Below, one piece after another: positions 11,601 to 23,600 of a DNA stretch of 43,503 bases. The notes below the pieces were generated by a model. The model was not told where the DNA came from. It saw only the letters and a list, made by a program, of their open reading frames with translations, and searched no databases. This DNA is from Quinella sp. 1Q7. Lineage in GTDB: Bacteria; Bacillota; Negativicutes; Selenomonadales; Selenomonadaceae. Where the stretch lies: contig JADEZP010000006.1 in NCBI GenBank assembly GCA_015206805.1, positions 1 to 43,503 on the forward strand, read 5' to 3'. The translations under genes were made by a program, and so were the position numbers. The stretch's first letter is position 1. Every line of letters begins with the position of its first letter.

Positions 11601-14600
11601 AGTGAGATAATTATTCCAGTCGTCATCGCCCGTGAGTTTGTCGAGCGTGATTGAAGTCGGCGCAGTTTCGGTGTAAATATTTTCGGCAGTCGTATTGAAG
11701 AGTGCGGCGTCCGTGATTTGGTAGTCAACATCGTCGGCGGTGAAACTGTCGCCCGAATTCAGCGCGCCGAATGTCACGGCGGAGCCCGAAGCGTTGACCG
11801 TGAGTCCGTCGCCCGCAGTGTTATTGATTGCGTGTTCGGAAGTCGTCGCCACGCTGTCGCCGCTTGCTAAACTGACGGTGCCGGTTGTGAGCGTTGAGGT
11901 TGTCGGCGTCGTATCGATAATTAAATCTGTCGTGCCGGTGTAAGTCGCGCCGTTGACGGTGACGGTTCCAGCCGCCGCACGAACTTGACCCGCGTAATCG
12001 AGCGTATAAGAGGTGCCGTTCTTCGTGACGGTGCCGAGTTGTTTTGTCGGGGCAGTCGCGCTGTCGAAGACGAGCATGTTATTTGCAGTCACGTCGTCGA
12101 GGTCGAGGACGCCGTCGACGGGCGCGAGTACCTGAGTTTCTGTGAAGCCGAAATTAAGCGTGCCGTCGCTGAAGCCGTCCGTGACGAGCGCAGTATCCGT
12201 CGTATTGAACAGTCCGAGGTTGCTGACGTAAGTGTAAGTGTCGCCGTCGAGCGTGAATGTGTCGCCCGCACTCAAGCCGCTGATATCGTCGAGTGAAATT
12301 GTCGCATTGGCAACGGTTGAAGGCGTGATAACGTGACTTCCCGCAGTGACGGTTTGATTCGCCACAGCCTGAACTTCGCCCGCCGTGAGCGTGAACGACT
12401 TGACATCGTCGCTGAAACGCGGGACATCATCCGTCGCCGTGAGCGTGAAAGTCTTCGTGCGAGTGTTGACCGTCACGTCGGCAAAGGTCGAATCGTTCGC
12501 CGTGAAAGTCGCGACGTCGGCATAATCGGCATCGAAAGTCGCAGCGGTGTCGACAATGTTTATCGAACTTAGCGCGCCGTTGACCAAATCGTTAGCGGTA
12601 AATTTGTAAACGCCGTTTTCGTTGGCGAGCGTGCCGAAAACTGTACTTAAATCGTCGCTGACAATGACGGCGTCGTTATCAACGTCGCTCGTCGCCTCGG
12701 AACTTTCGGAGCCTTCTGATTCGTCGTCGGCGTCGGCATCGGCAGTCGGCAAGAGTGCGTCGGTAATGTTGAGCGTGCCATTTTCGACGGTAAGATAATT
12801 ATTCCAGTCGTCATCGCCCGTGAGTTTGTCGAGCGTGATTGAAGTCGGCGAAGTTTCGGTGTAAATGTTTTCGTCGGTCGTATTGAAGAGCGCGGCGTCG
12901 GTAATTTGATAAGCGGTGCTGTCGGCAGTGAAGGTGTCGCCCGAATTGAGTTCGCCGATTGTCACTGTCGAATCAGCCGCGTTGACGGTGAGTCCGTCGC
13001 CCGCAGTGTTATTGATTGCGTGTTCGGAAGTCGTCGCCACAGTGTCGCCGCTTGCCAAACTGACGGTGCCGGTTGTGAGTGTTGAGGTTGTCGGCGTCGT
13101 GTCGATAATTAAATCTGTCGTGCTGGTGTAAGTGTTGCCGTTGACGGTGACGGTGCCCGAAGGTGCGCGAACTTGACCCGCGTAATCGAGCGTGTAAGTC
13201 GAACCGCTCTTCGTCACGGTGCCGAGCCGTTCAGTCACGGCGTAGTTGTAGACGTTGGCATCGTCGGTCGTAACGTCAGCAAGTGTAAGCACGCCGTCCG
13301 AGCCGACTGTAAGGAAATTATTCCACGTGACGGTTTCGAGGTCGTCGAGCGCAATTTCGGAGCCGCTCAAAGCTTCTGCGACGAACGAGCCGTTGCGCAA
13401 ACCGATATCCGTCTGCGTGTAAGTGGTGCCGTCAAATGTAAAGCTTTCGCCCGTGTCGAGACCGCTAATCGCCGTGAAGTAGCCGAGCGTCGCCGTTGCG
13501 CTGATTGAGGCGTTGCTGACGGTGAGTGCGCCGTTGTACGTGGCGGAGGCTGTCGGATTCGTCTTGTCGAGCGTGACGATACCGTCGTAAAGCGTGGAGT
13601 CGTTTTTAACGGCGGAAAGGACGATTGAATCTGCCGCATTGTATCTGTCGCCGTTGACGGTGACGGTTCCCGTCGGCGCGTTGACCATTGTGCTGAAGTC
13701 GACGGTTAATATCTTGCCTGCGGTGATGTCGACGGTTTCAATCGCGGTTGAGGCGGAGCCGCTGTCTGTGAGCGTGTAACGGGTGTTGTCCCTGCTGACG
13801 GTTAGCGCGGCGTATTTGACGGCGGGGCTGTCGGCGTCGTCGTAAATGTTGGCGTCCGCAGTGATTGTGCTCAAGTCAAGTCCGCTGTCAACGGGCGTGA
13901 GGATGTCGACGAACTTGCCGTTGTTGAGATTCGCGGCGGTGAATGAGCCGTTGAGCGATTCGCAGATTTGGTCGCCGAGCATAAGACCCATATCCGCCTG
14001 CACGTAAGATTTGCCGCCGAAGTTGAAAATTTCGCCCGCGTCAACGTCGCTGAATTGAGTGACCTTGCCGAGCGCGGCTGTCACGTTGACGGAGCCGTTG
14101 TCAGTCTTTACGGTGTCGCCGTTCGTCGACGCAACGGTATAGTCGCTTGCAAGGGCAATGGTGCCGTTGTAAAGCGTGGAGTCGTTATTTTTGGCGTCGA
14201 TGACGATTGAGCCGACGGCATTATACGTATCGTAGTTGACGGTGACGATACCGCTCGTCGCATTGACTTTTGTATCGAAGTCGACGGTAAAATTGGCGCC
14301 CGGGGCAATGTCGACGGTCTTGATGTTGGCGGGCGCGGTAGTCGGGGCTGAACTCAAGCTGTAGAGCGACATTTTACTGCCGACAAAGCTTAAGGTGCCG
14401 AGTTGCGTTGTAAGTGCCTCGTTGTAAACGTTGGCATCTTCCGTTTGATTCGTGAGATCCAAGTTCGTGCCGCTGACATGCAAAATATCTTTCGCGTCTG
14501 CGGCGTCGAGCCAGAACGTCGCGGTGTTGGGGTAAACGATTTGGTTGCCCGTGCGAAGTCCCACGCGGGTCATGGTGTAGCTTGTGCCACCGATTGTGAA

Positions 14601-17600
14601 GGTGTCGCCGACGTTGAGTTCGCCGACAAATGTGCTCGCGCCCGAAATGCCGATTGTCATTGCGGAGCTGTTCGTCGCGACGATTGCTTTGCCGTTGACG
14701 TTGACGGGCACATCGTAAGGCGCAACCAATTCGCCCGCCGTGAGGTAAACGCTCGTCACGCCGCTGACGGCAGGTTTGTTGTTGGAGGCGTCAATTGTGA
14801 ATGCGTCGGTCGCCGTGACGGTGAAGCTTGCGCCGCCCGCAGAGAGGCTTGCTGCCGTGCATTTGGCGGGCAAAGTGAGTTTCGTGTCCGTGACGGTGAC
14901 GGCGTCGAACGTGGCAGTTCCCGTGTCGTCAAGTGTGTAAGTATCGTTGTCTTTCGTGAGCTTGCCGTAAAGTAAGGCGTTGGCGGGCGTGCTGAAGTCG
15001 ACGACGAACACATCGGACGGCTTGGAAATATCGACGCTCAACGTGCTGCCGTTTAAGTTGAGGACATTTTTCCAATCGCTGCCGCTCAAATTCAAATCGG
15101 CGGTAGTCACACTCGCGGAGCTTAGGGACGTGTTGAGTTTTTTAGTGTCGCCCGTCACAAGCCCGATTGAAGTCTTAAGGTAACTCGTGCCGCTGACGTT
15201 GAAAACTTCGGCATTGTTGAGGTCGCCGATTGTCACGGTGGAGCCGTCAACGTCAACGGTGACGGTGCCTTTCGTCGCGGAAATGGTGTCGCCGTCCGTG
15301 ACCGCAACCGAACTGACCGCGCCGGCTTTGAGCGAAACTTTGCCGTCGCTCAATGTGGCGGAGTTGTCGGCTGTGGCAATGCTCAAGCCTTCCAGCGCGA
15401 CGAAGCTTGCGCCGTTGACGGTGTAAGTCGTGTTGCCGTCGGTGAATACGGTCGTTTTAATGTCGGAGGCGTCGAGCTTGTTGACTTTCGTATCAAGTTT
15501 GATTCCGGCTAATTTCGTGATGTCGCCGTCGGAGCGCGAACTTAGCGTGTAACCTGTCGAGGCGGAGTAGCTCAAGTTGGCAACGCGAATATTCGGTGCG
15601 CTGTGTCCGACTACGATTGTCGGGTCGGTGTTTAAAGGTTTTGCCGTCAAATCGAGGACGTTGTTTTCGTCGAGTTCGTATGTCTCGCAGAAATTGCTGT
15701 CAATCAACTTGGAATAATCTACCGTGCCGCCGACGATGTATTCCGTGTAAAGTTTGTCGCCTTCGCCGCTGACAATCTGAATCAACGAATCGGTGCCCTT
15801 GATTTGATAAGTTTTGCCGTTGATGATGAATTCGTCGCCGCTGTCGAGTGAGCCGAGTTGCGTCCACGTACCGCTTAGTGCCGTGGCGGTGATTGTGCCG
15901 CTGACGCCGTTGATTGAGTCGCCGTCCGCCGTGACGGAGGCACTGTCGCCGATACTTACGGTGCCTTCGTAAAGTTCGGAATCGTCGGCGGTCGTGTCGA
16001 TTGTAAAAGCCGTCGTTGAAGTGTAAGCCGCGCCGTTGACCGTCACGGAAGAATTTTTCGCGCCGGTTACATACGTGACGAAGTCGACCGTCAAAGTTTT
16101 GTTCGCGTCGAGTTTGACGGATTTAATGTCGGAGGAGTTATCGGTGTTGTCGGTGAGCGTGTAAGTTGCGCCGCTCATGCTTACGGTCGCGAGGCGCGGC
16201 GAACTCATTGCGCTGTTGTAGACGTTGGCGGTTTCGACGGTGACTTTGCTCAAGGTAAGCACGTCGTCCGAATCGGTCTGAACGTAATTTTCCCACGTGA
16301 CGGCGGACAAATCGGCAATGCGTATCGTCGAGGTCTTGAGGTCTTCGCGGATTGTGCCGCCCGTAGTTAAGCCCGCCGCAGTCTGCGTATAAGTCGAGCC
16401 GCCGAACGTGAAGCTTTCGTCTGCGTCCAAGCCGTCGATTGTCGTCAAAATGCCGTTGCTTGCCGTCGCGCTTACGGTGCCGTTTACGACCGTCAAGGTG
16501 CCGTTTGAGCCTTTGACCGACTCGTTGTTTGTCAAGCTGACCGTGCCGCCGTAAAGTGAGCTGTCGTCTTCAACCGCGCTGATGACGATATCGCCGACCG
16601 CAGTATATTTGTTGTCGTTGACGGTGACGGTGCCCGACGTGCTGACGTTTGTTGTGAAGTCGATGTTGAGAATCGTGCCGTTACTTATGCCGACGGTTTT
16701 TATCGCGCTTGAGGCGGAGCCGCTGTCGTTGAGCGTGAACGTCGTGCCTTTGACGGTGAGTTCGGCGTATTTGACGGCGGGATTTTCGGCGTCGTCGTAG
16801 ACGTTGGCATTTGTGTTGACGGACGTGAGGTCGAGATATTCATTATCGACGGCAAGGACTTTAACGAACGTGCCGCTTGACAAGTCGCTGACTTTTATGC
16901 TTGAGGTGCCGAGTTTTTCGCAAATGGAATTGCCGCCGCGCATCAATCCGACTTCCGTCTGCGTGTAAGTTGCGTCGCCGAACGTGAACATTTCGCCCGA
17001 ACTCAAGCCGTCGATTGTCTTCAACGTGCCGCGCTCCGCCGTCGCAGTGATGACGGAATTATCCAGAGCCGTCAAGGTGCCGTTGTTCGCCTGAACCGAA
17101 TCGCCGCTTGTCAAGGCGACTGTGCCGCCGTAAAGTGAGCTGTCGTCTTTAACCGCGCTGATGACGATGTCGCCGACTGCATTATACGGGTCTTTGTTGA
17201 CGGTGACGGCTCCCGAAGGCGCGTTGACCTTCGTGCTGAAGTCGACGGTAAAGTTCTTGCCCGTGTCTATGTAAATATTTTTGATGAATTCGTTGGGATT
17301 CATCGAACTGTTGCTTTTAAGCGTCATATCGTCGCTGCCGACGAAGCTTAATGCGCCGAACTTCGTGGTGTTGTTTGCATTGTAAACGAAGGCATCTGCG
17401 GTTTTGCCGCGCAGACCCAAGCTTGTGCCGCTGACGTTTATGATATTGACGGGGCTTTCGTTCGCCAAGTAGAACATACCGTTGTTGCCGTCGTAGGTGG
17501 ACTTTTCGTAGACGAGCTTATCGCCGCCGTTTTTGGTGATACCTGCGGCAGTCATTTGGTACGATGTGCTGCTGACGTAGAAAATTTCTTCGTTGTCCAA

Positions 17601-20600
17601 GCCGCCGACGAACGCGCTTGCGCCGTTGAGACCGACCGTAATATCGCCGACCGATTCTGTGACGGTATAGCCCAACACCATGACGGGATTTGTTGAGCCG
17701 CCGCCTTGAACGGTGCCCGCAGTGACTTCAACCGTGGTGTTGACTGCCGCATAGTTGCCGTCGCGGGTGTTCACGGTGAAGGGACTGCTTGCCGAGGCGA
17801 TGATTGTTGCGTTCGGAACGGTTATGTCGATGTCGGCGCAGACGCTGTCCAAGTTTGCCACGACGCCGCTTGCAATGCTGACGGATGTCGGATTGATGTC
17901 GCCGCTGCCGCCCTTCGTGAACGTGTAGTTGCCGCCGCTGCCGGATTTAATAGTGCCGTAAGTGGCGGATTTGGCGGGGTCGGCAGTGTCGGCGACGCGG
18001 GCATAACGCGGCATATTGGTCGATATGCTCAATAAGCCGCCGGGTGCTTGATGAATCGCCATCCAGTTGCTTAAAAGTTCATCCGTCGCAAATGATGTTG
18101 ACGCCGCCGTCAAAACCGTGTTGAGTTGGTTACTGTCATTGACAAGCCCGATTGAAGTCATTACGTAGCTGGTGCCGTTGATGCTGAATGTGTCGCCGAT
18201 TGTCACGCCGTCCAACGTCGTGGTGCTTGAGCCGACGATAATATCGAATCCGTCGCCGCCGAGGAGCGAATACGGCGTATTGTTGACGGTGACAGCTTCG
18301 CCCGCCGTTTTAAACGCGCCGACTGTGAAAGTCGAAGTGCTTGCGCTGTAATTCACGCTGATATCGTCGGAACTGTCCGCGACGATTTTTTTGCCGCCCG
18401 CAGTGACGGTTTGATTCAGGTCGTTGATGTAAAGCATTCCGCCCGTCAAGCTGATTGCGGAGGCGACGGTTGAGACGGAAACTTTATCCGACGCGCAATT
18501 GACGGTGAAACTTGCGGAAGCGTCCGTAACCTTGAATTCGGCGACGGGTGAACTTGCACTGCCGACGGTGATTGGCAACGACAAAAAGTACGTGCTGAAT
18601 TCGACGGGTTGAGCGTCGCCCGTGACGACGACGCCTTTGAGCTCCTTGCCCCTGTCAGGTTTGCCGTCGGTGGTGAGCGAATAAACTTTGTTGGTCGTGT
18701 AAGTGAGCGTGCCGTAAATTTCAGTTGGGAACGAGTAGCCGCCGTGAACTGTGCCGACTTCATCGCCGACGACGAACGCCGCATTGCCTTTGGTCAAGTC
18801 TTTAACGGCGGTGTTGTCTATTGTGAGCACGTCGATTTCATCGGTCTTTATGCTGTGGTATTCGTTCCATTCGTTGCCGAGCAGGTCGTTTACGGCGATT
18901 GAGCCGTTTGAAGTATCGATGGGGTCGCCGCTGTAAATTTTGTTGTCATTAATCCACACGAGGCGTCCGTTTGACAGCAAGCCGTAAGACTGCCCGTTGA
19001 TTGAGAAAACGTCGCCGCTGTCAATTGCGGTAATTGTTGCCGCGCCCGCATTGACGCTGACTGCGATATTGCTTTTGCCGTCAATGTCGGTGTCGGTGAT
19101 TTTGGTTTGAGCACTGCCGAAGAAAATACTTTGATTGTCATTCAACGCAATGAGACCTGCCGTCTGCGTGACGGAGGCAACTTGCGTTGAGAGCGTCGCG
19201 CCGCCCGTGTAAGCGTCGTAATAAGAAAAGTTACTGCCTGAACCTTGCGACAAACTGAGAACTTGGAATTCCGCGCCCGAATTGACGCCGCGCAGATTTT
19301 TGTTGAGGTAGTCGGTCGTAAGCGTGACGCGTTGATTGTCCGCGCTGATTGTGTAGCTTGGGTCCCACGCCGTGTCGAGGGAATCTCTCCACATGCTGAA
19401 GCCGCCGCCGCTGACGACAGAGATCATTCCGTAGCGCGTGTTTCTGCCGGGGTCAATGGCAACATACGACGTGCCCGCCGCAATGGTCCGCGAAACGGCA
19501 AGGACGCTGTCTGTGACGGTGATGGTTTTGATTTTTTCAGTGTCGTCGAGTTCTTGAACGGTTATAGATTTTTGGGATTTGGTGTCGCGCAAAAGTTCGT
19601 CGCTGTCCGTCATAATGCCGACATTAAAGACCGAATAAATGTTGCCGTTGACGCTGAAGATGTCGCCCGTGTCAACCGCGCCGATTGTTGCCGACGTGCC
19701 GTCGACGTTGAAGGTGACGTTGCCCGTGTCGGCTGACAAGACTGTCGTATCTGCGGTGACGGTTTGATTTGCCGTGACGGAGACTGTGCCGCCCGTGAGG
19801 TTGTAAGCGTTGACGTTGGCAATAACTGCGCCCGTGCCCGCGTCCTTGAAGGTGAACGGATTAATCTCGGTGACGTTGACTGTCGCCTTAGACTGAATGC
19901 CCGCGATTGATACGGAGCCCGTGAAGTCGTCCGTAAAGCCGACAAGCGTATTGTCGACGTAAATTATGTTGGAAGCGTCCCACGTCGCGCCGCCGTCAGC
20001 TTTGCGCATGCTGATTGTTGTGTCGTCGACGACCAAGTCCGCGTAAATGGTGTTTTCGGTCGCGTCGACGATGATTGCGTTGGTGGACGACGAATTGATT
20101 GTTAAAGCACTTGCCGAAATTAACGCGCCCCATAAACTGCCGGTGCTTATGTCGCTCAAAGGAACGACGCCGTCTTTGGAGCCGAACAGATATTGATCGT
20201 CTTTGACAAGCCCGACGGCTTTCATGGTGTAATCGCCGCGATTGACGATGTTGAAGCTTTCGCCGACATTTAAATCGCTGATTGTGGCGTCGGAGCCGTT
20301 GCCCGTAACGATTATTGTTGAGCTGTCGCCCGTAGCACTGATTATGGTGTTGTTGACGGCAAGATTAACGTCCGTGTCCGAATCGACTTGGAATGTGCCG
20401 CTTAACAGCGTGATGTTTTCATTGGACGTTATGGCGGAAACCGCGCTGCCGTCGAGTTTGACGCCCCAACCGTCGCCGTTATTGTTCGTCACGGCAAAGT
20501 TTGCGGCGGGCGAATAGATAGTTACGTTAGTGAGCTTTTCGGTCGCGGATAAACTTTTTATGCCGCCTTGAACGGTGACTTTGCCCAAATTTGCGATGTT

Positions 20601-23600
20601 GACGGTCTCCGTGACGCCGTCCAAAGTGTAATCGCCGTTCGCGCCGCTGAAGACGCCGTAAACTTTATTGTAGTCCGCGCCGACAAGCGTAATCGTATCG
20701 GTGCCCAGCGGCAAGTTGATTGAGTCGTCCACGGTGTTGACGGTGGCAATCGCGCCCCAATGCGACGAAAGGGTTAAGTCGCCGACGGAAACTGTTGCGC
20801 GCGAAAGTGCGTGCGGACGTGCGCTTGTGCCGCCCGTCCACATGGAATCGCCGTCACGAATGAAGCCCGCGCCTTTGACGGAATACGCAGATTTGTCGTA
20901 TTTGAAGGCGTCGCCGACATCAAGTTCGCTGATAACGAGGTAGTTCGGGTCATTTGTTTTGAAATTGAACTTCATGCCGTCGCCGGCAGTGATTGTGTAC
21001 GTTGTCTTGTTGAAGTCGAATTTGGCATCAGATTTGTCGGTTGCCTTGCCCTGAACAATGACATTTTCGCCGCGCAGGGTGACCGTCATACCGGCGGTAA
21101 ATTTTTTAAGCGTCGGACCGCCTTCGCCCATTGTGATGACCTTGTTGTCGTCGTGGAGGGTTATGGAGCCGTCAAGCAAAGTGATTTTACTTGCACCGGT
21201 AATTTGGGGGGCTGCGGCACCGTGGGTTGTATCGGTGTTGTTGACGACGAAGTAATCGCCGCTGCTTTCCGTGACTTTGAATCGTGCCCGAATCGCGTTT
21301 ATCGTTATGTCTGCGCCGGTAATGACCGTATCTTTCGTGCCGACGAGGTCTGTAGAAATTGACGTGTTGCCTGTGCCTGCGCCAAAAACGTTTATTGTCT
21401 GAACATTATCCCAAAAGGCGAATTTGCCGTCGGTGGTGATTGTGTTGAGGACGTAAGAGTCCGTAGATTTGTCGACGGTGAGTTCGGCGTATTTGACGAT
21501 ACCCGTTGAGCTTAAGCCGAGGATAACCGCGTTTTTGGTAAAGCCGCTTTCGCCGAGCGTGAGCACACTGCCGATTGTTGAGGCTTCTTTCATGCCGGAT
21601 TCCAGCCCGCTCAAATCGACAGTCCACGCGCCGTCAACCGAATTAATGGCAGTCGGCTTGCCCGTGTAAAGGCTGAAACCGTCCGCAGTCGGAGCCGACA
21701 AGCCGAGTTTGCCTTTGGTGTAGACTGTGCCGTTGAGATTGAAAGATTCGCCGTCGTCAATGTCGCTGACAAGTGTATTCGTGCCCGAAATGATGTTAAT
21801 GCCGTCCTTGCCGCCCGAATAGCCGCCGACGGAATTTTTACCTGCGGCGATTGTCTGGTCGTAAGTTGCGGTTCGGATTGTGCCCGCGCCGAGGCTGACG
21901 TTGTTGGAGCCGATAATCGAAACGTAATCGGAGTTCGCGCTGTTGACGGTGAAGGACGTGCCGCCCGTCGATGTGAACTTGTGGTCGGTGCCGATGTCAA
22001 TTTCCGTGCCCGTGAAGTCGGAGCTGAATTCCACGGTTGAGTTGTCGTTGATTGTCACGGTTGTCCACGTCGTGGGAGCCTCCGAAGTTTTTTCCAACGT
22101 AAAGTTGCCGTTGGAATTTTTTGTAAGCGTGCCGAAAGTTGTGGTGTAATCGGAGTAGCTGACGATGTAGAAGGGATCGTCGTTCGCAGTGATTTTGCCC
22201 GTCGTCGACGCTTGGAATATGAAGTTTGTATCGCCCGACTCCATAATCAAGGCGTTTTTGAGTTCGCTGGCAGTGAACGGGAAAATAACGCTCATTGAAA
22301 TTTCTTCGGTCGGCGCGAAGTTGTTTGTGTAGACCTTTACGATACCGTTATTTTCGGCTCGGAGACCGCCGCTCGCCACGGTGTAGTTGACGCGGTTGGA
22401 ACCTTGTGCCACGGTGAAGGTCGTTTCGCTCGCGCCCGGGTCGAGTCCCGTAACCGACGCGTCGCCGTCGTTGTAGTTGAGCGTAATCGTTCCGTTCGTC
22501 GCCGTGTAAATCGTTGGAGGGTTGATGCTGTCGGGGCGGTCGACGTAAGTTTGAGTGCTTGACAGCGTGACGGTCGTCGAATTTGTAGCCTTTATGGTGC
22601 CGCCCGTGTGATTGACGGAAACGCCGTTGAGCGTCATATCGTCGAGCGTGAGGTTGCCGCCGCTGTTGTTGATTGTGGCGGTAGTAGCGTTGTTTCCCTT
22701 AACGATTGTGCCGCCCGTAATGTTGACGGTTGATTTGCTGCCGACGGTGATGTCATTGCTGTTGGCGGCAATGGTGTAAGTGTAACCTTTCAAGTCGATG
22801 GTTACGTTTTGATTCGCCGGGATTGTAAGCGTGCCTGCGGCGGCGAAACTTTGCGTGAACTGTATAGTTGTTTTGGTGCCGTCCAAAGCGTTAAGTGCCG
22901 CGTTCAATTCCGCGTATGAACTGACTTTGACGGTTTTGGAAATGTCGTCGCCGCTTAGTTTCGTGTTTCCGAAAGTGGGCGAATTTGACTGATAATATTT
23001 AACATTCACGGAGGCATTGTCGCCTGTGGAGGTGATTTGTCCGCCGTTCTTGAATTTGACGGTTGACGCTTTCTTGATTGTAATGTTGCCTGCAGTGCTG
23101 TATTTGATGCTGTGACCTGCCATATCGAAGACGACGGTTTGAGCACCCGCAATGTCCAAGGCGGTTGCGCCCGTTATATCGTCGGTCAATCGGATTATGG
23201 TATCGGTGCCGTCCAAAGTTTCGACGGCGTCTTTAAGATCTATGGCGTTTTTGACTTCAACGAGCTTTGCAACCAAAACGCCGCTGTGTGTCACGCTATC
23301 ATCAAAAGTGGGCGCATTTCCTTTGTAAGCAATGATCGCGTCGACGCTGGTTTCGGGAGTGATGGCACCGCCGCTAAGGCTGCTCGTGAAATTTACAGTG
23401 GCACCTTTTTCTATTGTGATTGTGTGGTCGGAGGTGTAACCGAGGGTATTGTTTCCCAAATCTATTGTGACGCTTTTATTGACGTTGAAGTTGTCGGGGT
23501 CGCTTATAGCGGCACCAAATTGTATCGTTGTGTCGGTGTCGTCCAAAGCGTTGATGGCACTGATTAATTCTGTGGCTGTTCTTACTGTGACTTTTTTGGA

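Noticed and set aside
5091..13166. Regular repeats as a possible CRISPR array
   Set aside because: The unit is over 1.1 kb, coding and in frame, with no short repeat-spacer structure.
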